A stretch of DNA of 64,000 bases from Deinococcus sp. Arct2-2 (lineage in GTDB: Bacteria; Deinococcota; Deinococci; Deinococcales; Deinococcaceae): contig NZ_SSNW01000017.1 in the NCBI RefSeq assembly GCF_004801315.1, positions 6,175 to 70,174 on the forward strand, written 5' to 3'. Both the position numbers and the translations under genes were made by a program. Numbering within the stretch: position 1 is the stretch's first letter; each line of letters begins with the position of its first letter. Below, in pieces: positions 8,282 through 16,480 of the stretch. The notes under the pieces were generated by a model that saw only the letters and a list, made by a program, of their open reading frames with translations, made no database searches and was not told where the DNA came from.

Positions 8282-8358
8282 CTGTGAAGCAATGGAGGGC
8301 AGAATGCAAGGGCTTACGAAGTTTAGAAAGCATGGAACACAATGTTCCGCAGGAGTGC

Positions 8359-10239
8359 TCACGGCTGTTGCTCCTCCCTGGGGATACTTAGGGGATTCTC
8401 CTGCGCCCCAAACGCGATCTCTGCGGCTAGAAGCTGATCTGCGGTGAGGGTCAGTGACAGGGTTCGAATCAACGGCAGAAGCTGTACCAGATGGTCGCGA
8501 TTGAAGCGGTAGAAGACCTCCAGCGAGTTCTCGTACGCCGGGTAGGCAAGGCGCTGGAAGACGGGTGCGCGGCGCGGGTGGCCGGCGGTAAGCAACGCCC
8601 AGGCATGCGCGGCTGCCCATCGATTCTTGCCGCCGGGTTTCCCGGGATGAAGCTCTAGGGCACGCATGTCGAGCTGCCAGTCATCAAATGGGAAGTCCAT
8701 GAGGTCGGCGTATCGCTGCCGCCGTCTTCCAAAGTCGAACGGACGCCCCACGCTCTCCAAGGTCGCGGCGGTGGCGTGCAGGCGGGTGAGGTACGTCTCA
8801 TACTGCCCGAGGCTGTTGAGCACCCCGATGGCCTTATTGGCGCTGCCTCTCGCTTGCCCGGGGAGAAAACCGAGTTCATTGGCGGCTTCGATCCAGCCAA
8901 AGTCGCCGCACAACCGCACGAGGTCCATGGCAACGAAAGAGCGTAGGTGTCGCTCCCCCATGCCACTCTCCCCGAAGAACCCAGCAAAGTTGGTGCGGTA
9001 GGTCTCCTCCCACAGCAGTTGCGGCACGTGTTCGGGGCGGTACCTGTAAGGCCGGTCAGGATGATGACTGTGCGGGCTGGTGTACCCTGCACGCCGCCGC
9101 GGTGAGGCCGTGGGCATTAAGGCGGTGTCGAAAGCGCGTAGCACTGGCCCCTCAAACTTGAAGTAATGGCCCAGTGTCCGAAAGTGCAGCCGTTTGAACC
9201 GGCGGGCCTGATTCAAGAGAGGTTCAAGCGTTTCGGTCAGGGCGATCTCGTCAGGCTGTGCGAGTAGCTCTACTGCTTTGGGTAGGAAGGCGCACATCCA
9301 CTCCGGTGTGCGGTAGGCCGTTGTGGCCCGTTGCCGGCGTATGCTTCCTTCATCGTCTGCGCTGCCCCGCTCGGTGACATGCTGCCCTGCCGTTTCCAGT
9401 ACGCGGGGGGGAAGACCCGGGCCGAGATCCTCCGGATCCGCTGCGTAGTCCAGCAGGGAGAGGACACTCCGGAGATGGCCGAAGTAGCTCACGCTGCTCA
9501 CCCGTTCCCCACAGACGGTGCCTTCGCCCCGTTCCAAAACCTCTTCCAAGAGGCCCTGCGTGGCGAGCACCCGGGGGTAACCAGACACGTCGTAAGCAGT
9601 GACCTCAGCCAGTGGCTGGCCGCAGGAGCGTGCGTTGCGTCCGCTGTCGCCTTCTCCACGGGGAGGTGGATTGCGGCAGCAGGAGGGATCAGGGACGTTA
9701 GCTGGGTAGGTGGGCATTCCGCCGCGACTCTTCAAAAAGTTTCCGAATGGCCGGGCGCACTGTGGGCAGAGGTGCTGCAGGAGCACCTGATGGGTCGAGC
9801 ACAGGAACAGCCACGGCAGACGGTGGGCGAGCCGGAAATAGGGGTCTTCTGCCATGCAGCAGGGACAGAGGCGGGTGGTGGTGAAGAGATTGGAGTTCGA
9901 GCGCACCGCGCCTGCGTACGCTTTGGGAGTGGTGACGTCCATGGGTTGGAGGCTGAACGCGATCCCGTCATAGTGCGTGAGGAGCATGGCCCGGACGCGT
10001 TCCTCGGGAAGCCGCAAGACGAATGCAAAATCTTGTACCTGTTTGTCCGTGAGGGTGAGTCCATAGCCAATGGGAAGAGCACGAAAGTGATCTTCCTCAA
10101 TCACACCGGTTCTATAGAGCATGGTGAGGATGTCCAGCGGCGGGAGATGCTCGGCGGCGAATGTCTCGATGTACGACGTAAAACTCTGCCCTGGTTTTGG
10201 CCGGGGAGCGTAATTGAACTGCCGACGGCCCGGCGTCAC
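8359..10239 (-). CDS. tniQ: TniQ/TnsD-like target-selection protein, element 1
   Basis: A 626-residue protein whose GTG start overlaps the tnsC stop. The N-terminal third is a TniQ domain with a zinc-binding block at about residues 125-160: CPCCMAEDPYFRLAHRLPWLF, then LCSTHQ and LCPQC. Its length resembles full TnsD more than the short TniQ proteins of CRISPR-associated elements, so it should bind DNA at a fixed chromosomal site and recruit TnsC. A parallel start (RPKPGQSFTSYI against SPVSGESFASFV) shows homology with the TniQ of element 2. The target is inferred to be the region downstream of pilC. Confidence 0.88.
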   Translation of the reverse strand: MTPGRRQFNYAPRPKPGQSFTSYIETFAAEHLPPLDILTMLYRTGVIEEDHFRALPIGYGLTLTDKQVQDFAFVLRLPEERVRAMLLTHYDGIAFSLQPMDVTTPKAYAGAVRSNSNLFTTTRLCPCCMAEDPYFRLAHRLPWLFLCSTHQVLLQHLCPQCARPFGNFLKSRGGMPTYPANVPDPSCCRNPPPRGEGDSGRNARSCGQPLAEVTAYDVSGYPRVLATQGLLEEVLERGEGTVCGERVSSVSYFGHLRSVLSLLDYAADPEDLGPGLPPRVLETAGQHVTERGSADDEGSIRRQRATTAYRTPEWMCAFLPKAVELLAQPDEIALTETLEPLLNQARRFKRLHFRTLGHYFKFEGPVLRAFDTALMPTASPRRRAGYTSPHSHHPDRPYRYRPEHVPQLLWEETYRTNFAGFFGESGMGERHLRSFVAMDLVRLCGDFGWIEAANELGFLPGQARGSANKAIGVLNSLGQYETYLTRLHATAATLESVGRPFDFGRRRQRYADLMDFPFDDWQLDMRALELHPGKPGGKNRWAAAHAWALLTAGHPRRAPVFQRLAYPAYENSLEVFYRFNRDHLVQLLPLIRTLSLTLTADQLLAAEIAFGAQENPLSIPREEQQP

Positions 10240-11363
10240 GAAGGCTCTCCGGCCTGGTACAAGGAATCATGCCGCTGGAAGTTTTCCTCCGCGTTGCGGT
10301 CACTCTTGAGTTTCTGGAGCAGCGTGAAATCGACCCGCTCCGTTTCCATGATCATAGCGCGGAGGGCCGCGAGCTTCAAAAGATTTTTCAGGCTCCCAAT
10401 ACTGCCATTCGTGCGGTGATGCAGGTAGTTTGCGAGCCTTTCAAGGGTACCGGGAACGTGGTGATCGAGACAGAGTTCGTTCTCAAAGGATCTCACGACT
10501 TCCTTCCACTCGTCACTGCCGTGGGGGAAGCCCGTCAGGTCGTGGCGGGCCATACGCCCCCCGATCTGTGAAAAGACTGTGTCCGTGCGGTTCCCTTCAT
10601 CAAAGAGACCCGTGTCTTCAACGTTGATCCCGCCGAAGATGAACGTTACGCCGAGTTCATCGGCAAGGCTCTTGAGGTGATTGTTGATGCTGATCAGGGC
10701 AGCCAGTTCCTGATCGTTCAAGAGACGCTGACCCTGTTTGTTTCTCCGGGCCTTGCGGTTCAGGTAGTGAATGTCGTCAATGATAATCAGGCGTGTGTGA
10801 TGTGCAGCAACCCGTGCGCGGATGATCTCCTGGTACTCGTCGCGGGTGGTCTGGCGGCGGCTCAGGGCTGCTCCGTAAAACTCTGCGATGGCAATGTTGA
10901 GGCTTTTGGTCGTGGCTTTTTCAGGGAGGCCGACCTTGACCACTGGAATCACCAAAGCGGCCTCGTCTGGGTTCTCCGGGGGAAATTGAGTTCGAAACCA
11001 GGTCTCATACTGGCGTCCAATCTCCTCGAGCAGGGTGGTCTTGCCGTAGGTGGCGGGTCCAGTGATGACTGCTCCGCACACTGTTCCGTAAGAATGCACA
11101 TTGGCCTGGAGTTGTAGGCGGGTGTCACGCAAGATTCGTCGCACTTCGGGGGTAAGAATGACGGGCATATTGCTGTGATGCCGAGTGCGGGCAAAGTCGT
11201 AGGCCTGCCGCTCGGCTTCGGTCCACTGGGCACGCTCGTCAGGGGTCGCGCGCTCCGGAGCGTACGAGCGGGGTTCGTTCATGATGTGGCGCCAACCTTC
11301 GACGGTGTGTGGGTTGAGTCGTGAGGAGAGCCCACGCAGTGTAGGAGGGGCACCCTTAGTCAT
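10236..11363 (-). CDS. tnsC: TnsC-like AAA+ ATPase, element 1
   Basis: A 375-residue transposition regulator from the ATG at 11363, which overlaps the tnsB stop by 8 bp; the longer frame upstream lies inside tnsB and is rejected. The Walker A motif GPATYGKTT is at about residue 101 and Walker B LIIIDDIHYL at about 192, both intact. The sensor region contains FIFGGINVEDTGLFDE. In Tn7-like systems TnsC polymerises on target DNA, reads the signal from TniQ/TnsD and activates TnsB. The gene is translationally coupled to tnsB and tniQ. Confidence 0.92.
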   Translation of the reverse strand: MTKGAPPTLRGLSSRLNPHTVEGWRHIMNEPRSYAPERATPDERAQWTEAERQAYDFARTRHHSNMPVILTPEVRRILRDTRLQLQANVHSYGTVCGAVITGPATYGKTTLLEEIGRQYETWFRTQFPPENPDEAALVIPVVKVGLPEKATTKSLNIAIAEFYGAALSRRQTTRDEYQEIIRARVAAHHTRLIIIDDIHYLNRKARRNKQGQRLLNDQELAALISINNHLKSLADELGVTFIFGGINVEDTGLFDEGNRTDTVFSQIGGRMARHDLTGFPHGSDEWKEVVRSFENELCLDHHVPGTLERLANYLHHRTNGSIGSLKNLLKLAALRAMIMETERVDFTLLQKLKSDRNAEENFQRHDSLYQAGEPS

Positions 11364-13404
11364 CAAAAAGCTTCTTGAGGTCGGTTGCATTGGCGGCCTG
11401 CGTGAACTCGATTTTGGAAAAGCTGGCCGGCATGGGAGGCTCTGGAGCTTGCTTGGGTAGTGGGGCTGGAGGGTCAACGGGCAGTGGGGCTTGGGTGCGT
11501 TCGCGGTCTTCCTGTACGCGGTCGAGACGGGCGGCGGCGGTGGCTTCCGGTCGGCCACGTTTGCGCTTCCGGCTGAGGGTTTCCGTACTGCGGATGATGT
11601 CGTCGAGCCGGGTGCCCGCTTCCTCAGGGGTAATGCGGAGGCCTGAGTCTGGTTCCGAGCGAGCGGCTCGCAACATGCCTTCGGTGAAGGGCAGGTCGGG
11701 GAAGCGGGCAGGCTTGCGTTGGAGGCGGAGCCAATCGCCCGTGTCTGTGCGGTAATACAAGTACCGCAGGTCTCGGGGATCGTATGAGAAGGCGTGACGC
11801 TGTCCGTCGCCCCGGAAAGAGTTCAGGCCGGGGTGGTCGTATTTCAGACCATTTTTCTCGATGCCTTGCGAGGTGATTTTTCTGGTGTCCGACGGCAGGA
11901 GTTGGTAATAGATGTCAGGATCCAGCGGCACCCGCAGGAGTCCGCCAGTCTTCAGGCCCAACTCGAACATTTCCGCGGGGCTCAGTTTCTTCTGGGGGTA
12001 ATCCGGGTGAAACAGAGCGCTGTGGGGCCGCCGCATATAGACGTTGCAGTAGTAACGCAGGAAGGCGTCCCTGAACTCGTCGACCCACATGAGTTCCTGA
12101 AGCGGTAATTCCTGACCCCGGTGCGCCGTGTTCTGCCCGACATATCCCGGGAACTGAGCAGCGAACTCCTGCTGGACTGTGAGGAAGAAGCGCTCAATGG
12201 CCCCTTTGTCGGTGGGCGTGGCGGGGCGGCTGATGATGATACTGATGCCGAGGCGTCGGCAGGCATCTTGGAAGAGGCGGGACTTGAAAATCGTGCCATT
12301 GTCGATGGTGATGTTGCTGGGCGTCACAAACCCCTGTGCAGTGAGTTGAACGTCGGCACCAAGACTATATTCCGTGAGCACGATGTGTTCCGGCGCACCG
12401 ACGTAGGGATAACGCATCTCCTCAGGCCAGCCCGGCATCATGTGCTTGGGATTGAGGGTGTCATGGAGCAGGTAGACGACGTCCACAGCCTGCGGTTCAC
12501 CCGCGTGCAGACTGAACCCGACGACACCCCGGTGGTACAGATCGAGGAAGACCAGCAGTCGGTAGCGGCGGGGTTCCTCGGGGTGGTGGATACCGCGCAG
12601 CATAATGTCCCAGGGCGAGGCGTCGGTTTCAACGTGCTGGCCGAGTCGGCTGGCAACAATCTGGTGGTACATCACTTGCGGGCTGTTGGCTTTGCTGCGC
12701 CTGGTCTTGGCCTGTAAAGCAAGACCGTACCGGCGAGCGGGGCCGTCTGTGAGTCGGTACAGGGTGCGGGTGCTGGGGAGGGAGACATTTGGGTGAGCCT
12801 CTTGGAAAGCTCGTTTAATGGCCCCGATATGGGTCTTCCGAGTGACCGTGCTCCTCTGCGCTGCTTGCTGGCTCACTTTGGTGATCGTGTCTTGGAGGGC
12901 ATGATCATCAAAGTGGCTCTTCCGGTTGCCTTCAACCCGGCGGTCATGGAGTCCGGCGAGGCCAGAGTCGCGGTACCGTTTGCAGAGGCGGCGGATGGTA
13001 CGTGTGGTGCAGCCCAGTTCCTCGGCGGCGGCCGCGTAACGGTCCATCACTTTGGTGGTGAGGGGATCAAACGCTGAACGGGGTTCATTCTGAGCTGCGG
13101 CGTCGGGCCGGCCGGAGCGGTATCCAGTCAGCACTTCCTGAACGACTGCTTCCTTTTCGAGGATGCTGGCGCGGTCTTCTGCGGTGAGGCCGGAGAGGAA
13201 CAACCGGTTGGCGGGGGTGTACTCATCGGGACGCAGGTGTGGATAGTAGGTGGGGTCGCCGATGATCTCGAGCAGATCAAACTCGCGAGTCGCCCCGAGT
13301 GCGGAGCAGAGCGTGACGGTACGTCCGGCTCCAGCCACCACTGTCCAGCGCATGTTCTGGTACTGGAGAGCGCGTCCTGGTTCGAAAGGAGCAAAGCGGA
13401 TCAT
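11356..13404 (-). CDS. tnsB: TnsB-like DDE transposase, element 1
   Basis: A 682-residue transposase of the Mu/Tn7/Tn5053 superfamily. N-terminal DNA-binding helices include a homeodomain-like segment (LGCTTRTIRRLCKRYRDSG, about residue 130). The integrase core has Asp in ETDASPWD (about 259), Asp in ITIDNGTIF (about 367) and Glu in DKGAIERFF (about 403). A Mu-type C-terminal beta-barrel and a basic tail follow, the tail ending in an acidic-hydrophobic peptide that may contact TnsC. The start overlaps the tnsA stop by 4 bp. It should bind the TGTCC-type repeats in both ends and join 3' ends to the target. Confidence 0.94.
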   Translation of the reverse strand: MIRFAPFEPGRALQYQNMRWTVVAGAGRTVTLCSALGATREFDLLEIIGDPTYYPHLRPDEYTPANRLFLSGLTAEDRASILEKEAVVQEVLTGYRSGRPDAAAQNEPRSAFDPLTTKVMDRYAAAAEELGCTTRTIRRLCKRYRDSGLAGLHDRRVEGNRKSHFDDHALQDTITKVSQQAAQRSTVTRKTHIGAIKRAFQEAHPNVSLPSTRTLYRLTDGPARRYGLALQAKTRRSKANSPQVMYHQIVASRLGQHVETDASPWDIMLRGIHHPEEPRRYRLLVFLDLYHRGVVGFSLHAGEPQAVDVVYLLHDTLNPKHMMPGWPEEMRYPYVGAPEHIVLTEYSLGADVQLTAQGFVTPSNITIDNGTIFKSRLFQDACRRLGISIIISRPATPTDKGAIERFFLTVQQEFAAQFPGYVGQNTAHRGQELPLQELMWVDEFRDAFLRYYCNVYMRRPHSALFHPDYPQKKLSPAEMFELGLKTGGLLRVPLDPDIYYQLLPSDTRKITSQGIEKNGLKYDHPGLNSFRGDGQRHAFSYDPRDLRYLYYRTDTGDWLRLQRKPARFPDLPFTEGMLRAARSEPDSGLRITPEEAGTRLDDIIRSTETLSRKRKRGRPEATAAARLDRVQEDRERTQAPLPVDPPAPLPKQAPEPPMPASFSKIEFTQAANATDLKKLFDD

Positions 13405-14129
13405 GCAGCCTCCCTATTGATCAAGGTGGAGTCTGTCAGGGGACGCAGCAGGTCAGCGTGGATCATCTTGGTCCACAGCAGGTGAAACAGAATGGGGCGA
13501 ATAAGACAGGGGGATCCGAGATCGGCTTCGAGGTCGGCGAGGGGAAGGGGGCCAGGAGTAAGGCGGTCGAGCAAGGCTGCGGTGACGGACGCAGCGCCGG
13601 GGAGCGGGCGGTAATACCCGTACAGGAAGGCGAGGTTGCTGGCGTAAGCACGGTTGGGCTCAGTCCAGATGGCGTAGTCCCAGCCCATCTCGGCACAGGC
13701 GTCGCGTAGAGCGCTGAAGGGGCCAGCATTCTTCTCGACGAAGACTTTTGGGTTGACGTCGATGACCAGCGGGCGGGTGTGGGTGCGGCCCACCAGGATG
13801 TCCGGGATGTGGCCGCGCCGTTTCCCCTGGTCGTCGTAGAGCAGGGCGAAGGGCTGAGTGGCAATCGCTTGCGGCCGAAGCTCAAAGTCAATGCGCAGGA
13901 GGGCACTTTGCTCAAGTCTGGACTCGAAGGCGTGCAGGTGGCCGGTGTTGGGCGAGTAGTGTAGGCCCGTGATGTGATGTTGTCCCCGGTAGTTGTTGGG
14001 GGCACGAATGGGGGCCAGTGTCTGGATGGGTGTAGCAGCGAGTAACAACGGGTGTTGATCGTCGTGGACTTCACCACTATCGAGCTGGTAGGTAACGCGG
14101 TATGCTAGGGCCAAGGTTTTTTCCTCCAT
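13401..14129 (-). CDS. tnsA: TnsA-like endonuclease, element 1
   Basis: A 242-residue protein from the ATG at 14129; an in-frame TTG at 14240 falls in the promoter. TnsA makes the 5' strand cuts that turn replicative Mu-like transposition into cut-and-paste. The PD-(D/E)XK-like core shows the NNYRGQHH start, Glu73 in FESRLE, Asp110 in HIPDILV, and IDVNP at 123-127, where the last acidic residue is followed by Asn126 instead of the usual Lys. The C-terminal region resembles TnsA domains that contact TnsC. First gene of the tnsABC-tniQ operon; no strong Shine-Dalgarno is seen. Confidence 0.85.
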   Translation of the reverse strand: MEEKTLALAYRVTYQLDSGEVHDDQHPLLLAATPIQTLAPIRAPNNYRGQHHITGLHYSPNTGHLHAFESRLEQSALLRIDFELRPQAIATQPFALLYDDQGKRRGHIPDILVGRTHTRPLVIDVNPKVFVEKNAGPFSALRDACAEMGWDYAIWTEPNRAYASNLAFLYGYYRPLPGAASVTAALLDRLTPGPLPLADLEADLGSPCLIRPILFHLLWTKMIHADLLRPLTDSTLINREAA

Positions 14130-14246
14130 AGAGAGGTCAAGACGCTCTGGAGTAGGGCTGCGAATCCCTCTTGAGCGTCTTTTTGTTGTCTCGCTAACCA
14201 GCGATGGGCAACTTCTCTCTCCCTTATATAAATCACACAAAGGTGC

Positions 14247-14266
14247 CTTGTGTCAAGTGACACAAG
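14247..14266. promoter_or_regulatory. LexA-like operator and promoter of tnsABC-tniQ, element 1
   Basis: CTTGTGTCAAGTGACACAAG is a 20-bp palindrome with the same arms as the operator at 8264-8281. On the minus strand its right half contains TTGACA, a good -35 box, followed after about 17-20 bp by the AT-rich ATTTATATAA as a -10 candidate. Binding would block transcription of tnsA onward. Confidence 0.8.
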
Positions 14267-14792
14267 CCCTAATTTGCAGACCTCCCCTGTCATCAGCTCT
14301 GACTGCTCAGATGAGTGACGTAAGTGTTCAAACTGTTGTGTAGCCTCTGTCAGGCAGGGGGAACTTGCTCTGATTGACTAAAAGGTTGAATGGTATACGA
14401 AATTCTATAAAGGCTATTTCCCCCGTCTTAGACGGGGGAAATAGCCTTTGCTTTACTTGCTGGAGTTGATTCGGTACTCGTGATGCTGGCACCCGACAAA
14501 TAAGAATCACGCTGTGCCTTAAGTAAGACAAAGAGAGGTGTGCATATCTTCTCCGTGTTTTTATGCATGCCTCTATACAAAATGGACAAATGAGTGTCAA
14601 AAATGGACAAATTGCATTGCAAGCTGTCTGGCACGAAGTTTTCGCTTCTCATCTCTATTCTCATTTGTCCATTTTCCTTCAGCTTCATAAACAGGAAAAC
14701 CCCGTCTGCGAGGAGATTTTCCTCAACAGACGGGGGGAGGTGGGTAGTGAAGTGGACATTTCAAATGGCAAAAATGGACATTTTAAGTGGCA
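14267..14792. other. Right end region of element 1: TnsB sites and two hairpins, no gene
   Basis: About 500 bp of AT-rich sequence without a credible gene. Two strong hairpins are present. One is a 19-bp perfect stem at 14409-14449 with a TTA loop; the other is at 14700-14735 with CCCCGTCTG arms and an inner GAGGA stem. Repeated TGTCC-type sites lie at 14579-14617, 14662-14675 and 14751-14770, ending at the proposed terminus 14780. The last 12 bp (14781-14792) separate the two elements and include the TGGCA duplication. Confidence 0.65.
14788..14792. repeat. Target-site duplication TGGCA, left copy (element 2)
   Basis: TGGCA directly precedes the TGTACA left terminus of element 2 and recurs directly after its TTTACA right terminus at 38947-38951. 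Confidence 0.85.
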
Positions 14793-14900
14793 TGTACAGC
14801 CCGCGCGAAGTTGTCACCAGTACCCCCGATGAACACGACGTCCATCGGGGGATTTTTATTCATGTCACTCCCCGTCTGCCGCGGATAGTTGTCACCCTCG
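14793..14900. other. Left end of element 2 with TnsB sites and a hairpin
   Basis: Sites with cores AAGTTGTCACC (14808-14818), TTCATGTCAC (14859-14868) and ATAGTTGTCACC (14885-14896) match those of the right end. Between them a hairpin CCCCCGATG...CATCGGGGG followed by ATTTTT (about 14823-14857) could terminate rightward transcription entering from element 1. Confidence 0.7.
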
Positions 14901-14928
14901 GGCAGCAAGAGCCTCAGCCAGGGCGGTT

Positions 14929-15633
14929 CTATTTCCTCACCACGTCCGGACCTGGTGCCGTCCGGGTCGCGTAAGCAATCTGCCTCTCTGGGTTCCACAG
15001 GATGTAGACCTGACCCCCGCGGCTTACGCTGCGCACCGCCCAAGGCTGCAGAAACGCGATACAGCGTTTGCCGGGTTCTGGGGAGCGGTTGCTGTCGTAG
15101 AGGATCCCCGCTCGGTTCTGAGCGCGAACCTCTTCGCCCAGCGGCTGTGAATACGCGTAGGAGTCCGGGTCGATGGCCAGGTGCCTGACGTACTCTGGAT
15201 CTTGCATCACGTCGTAGAACGTATCTTGGGCGTCACATTCGTAGATCGTGTATTCCGTCACGTGGGCGGTCGTGGTCAAGCCTTCGTCAATGGCCCGTGC
15301 CTTGAAGTGATGGGCGACCTCGTAGACGCACGTCGCCAATTCGTCGGCCGCATACCACGCACCGTGACCCAAGACTTGCACGTTAAAGCGATTGTTGCCC
15401 GCATGCTCAAAGGCGGCCAGAACCATGTGCTCAAGGGGGTGATAGGTGACGCCTTGACCACTGGTCACCCGGCTGTTCGTGAGGTTATCCAAGTCGAGCA
15501 AGATATCTAGCTCACGCGGGCTCTGAGCAATATCGCCCAGCACCGAAGGGCGGGGACTGAGCTGCTCATGCTTCGACGGGATCAGCCGCGAGGTGCGGGC
15601 TTCATGAGCTTGGAGCGGTTCGGGTACCCTCAA
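14929..15633 (-). CDS. RES-domain toxin
   Basis: A 234-residue protein with the RES fold. The region HVTEYTIYE and the later GILYDSNRSPEPG fit the Tyr/Glu and Ser positions of RES toxins, which degrade NAD+ by an ADP-ribosyltransferase-like active site (MbcT, Res). The family's usual length is 150-230 residues. The ATG overlaps the stop of the Xre antitoxin by 4 bp, the usual antitoxin-toxin order. It is the leftmost cargo of element 2 and probably helps stabilise the element or block phage growth. No substitution of a key residue is obvious, but the first catalytic Arg is hard to assign. Confidence 0.78.
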   Translation of the reverse strand: MRVPEPLQAHEARTSRLIPSKHEQLSPRPSVLGDIAQSPRELDILLDLDNLTNSRVTSGQGVTYHPLEHMVLAAFEHAGNNRFNVQVLGHGAWYAADELATCVYEVAHHFKARAIDEGLTTTAHVTEYTIYECDAQDTFYDVMQDPEYVRHLAIDPDSYAYSQPLGEEVRAQNRAGILYDSNRSPEPGKRCIAFLQPWAVRSVSRGGQVYILWNPERQIAYATRTAPGPDVVRK

Positions 15634-16121
15634 AGGTCCACCACAGTCTCAAAGTCTGAGGCGGCCTTGCGGGCTTCAGGGGTTACCGAGAACATGCCGC
15701 TACGGTCAGCGTCGAGAAGCTGGCGAGTCGTATACATGGCGGGGATCCCGCTCTCAGACATGTATTCAAAGGGCGTCTTGCCTCCAAAGGGGTAGCGGTC
15801 GTTCGCGCGCTTGAGCCAGCCGACGGTCGTTGGCTTGTCGTAGAGGATGTTCAGCGCCTTGTAAATGCCCACCACCAGACTGAGCCGGGTGAGCTGGTCT
15901 TGAGTCAGCGTCGGTCCACGTTCGGTCCCTGCGCGCTGAAGGCTCCGGACGCTGAGGCCCAACAGCCAGGCCTGCTGCTCACGGTTCAGGTTCAGCGCTT
16001 CAAGGATCCGGATGCCAGCTGGCAGCCCGTCGGACAATTTCCGGGCCGTCTGAGGATCGGTCAGGTCAGGAGCTTGTTGGTTCAGAAGCGGCTCCTTCAC
16101 TGCATGTGTTGCACGAGACAT
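15630..16121 (-). CDS. Xre/ParS-type antitoxin partner of the RES toxin
   Basis: A 163-residue protein from the ATG at 16121, with AAGGAG six bases upstream. It has the Xre/MbcA/ParS layout: an N-terminal helix-turn-helix region (about residues 30-90, LNLNREQQAWLLGLSVRSLQ) and a C-terminal DUF2384-like domain. The latter has the conserved IYKALNILY, ANDRYPFGGKTPFEYM and a final toxin-binding strand. Proteins of this type bind RES toxins and repress their own operon. The promoter region holds a large palindrome with 21-bp arms that contains the -10-like TATAAT, the likely binding site. Confidence 0.85.
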   Translation of the reverse strand: MSRATHAVKEPLLNQQAPDLTDPQTARKLSDGLPAGIRILEALNLNREQQAWLLGLSVRSLQRAGTERGPTLTQDQLTRLSLVVGIYKALNILYDKPTTVGWLKRANDRYPFGGKTPFEYMSESGIPAMYTTRQLLDADRSGMFSVTPEARKAASDFETVVDL

Positions 16122-16136
16122 CTCCAACTCCTTTCG

Positions 16137-16188
16137 AGCCTATTCGGACTCGTGTCGCTATAATACACGACACGAGTCCGAATAGGCT
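16137..16188. promoter_or_regulatory. Palindromic operator of the RES/Xre operon
   Basis: Perfect 21-bp inverted arms at 16137-16157 and 16168-16188 flank a 10-bp centre CTATAATACA. The palindrome starts four bases upstream of the antitoxin Shine-Dalgarno. It probably combines promoter and antitoxin operator. Confidence 0.8.
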
Positions 16189-16200
16189 TCACATGTTCTA

Positions 16201-16480
16201 ATGCTTTCCCCTGATCTTTCGGTCTGTCAGGGCTTTCCCACCAGAAACGACTTCTTGCTCAGGGCAGGACAAGCCCCTGCAAGAAGTTACCCAAGCACCA
16301 AATCAAGTCTGTCTCAGAGTCTTTGTCCAGCACGGGCTGTTGCTCTTGCATACAGCAGCCTGTCCCCACAGAAATCCAACCGAGCATGTCCTCAATGTGG
16401 GTTACGATTCAGCCTGCTCTCCCGACATGGTGGCGAAGGTAGACGCGGAAGTATTCCCTTCAACCGCTTCTAGCCCGCAA
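16201..16480. other. Intergenic stretch between RES/Xre and drmC, no feature seen
   Basis: Frames on the plus strand here show no recognisable protein and no good ribosome site. It separates the toxin-antitoxin promoter from the 3' end of the DISARM-like operon. Confidence 0.5.

Larger units (their letters stand above)
6085..14780. mobile_element. Tn7-like element 1 (tnsABC-tniQ plus LexA-like operon)
   Basis: The left end begins TGTCCGTTGCCATTTGATTT at 6085. The right end, read inward on the minus strand from 14780, begins TGTCCATTTTTGCCATTTGA. Both share TTGCCATTTGA followed by a TGTCCACT site. Repeated TGTCC-type TnsB-site candidates lie at about 6102-6111, 6142-6151 and 6179-6189 on the left. 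On the right they lie at about 14579-14617, 14662-14675 and 14751-14770. All machinery genes are inside, with tnsA nearest the right end as in Tn7. The distance from terminus to the next site differs by 3 bp between ends, and the flanks (AAGAT, TTTTA) do not form a 5-bp duplication. Exact termini are therefore uncertain. Confidence 0.7.

Noticed and set aside
9331..10419. 362-aa plus-strand frame opposite tniQ and tnsC of element 1
   Set aside because: It is antisense to well-supported genes with intact motifs and shows no recognisable domain.
14401..14735. Two strong hairpins with CCCCGTCT arms considered as a CRISPR array
   Set aside because: They are inverted stems of different lengths, with no regular spacer-repeat pattern and no cas genes nearby.
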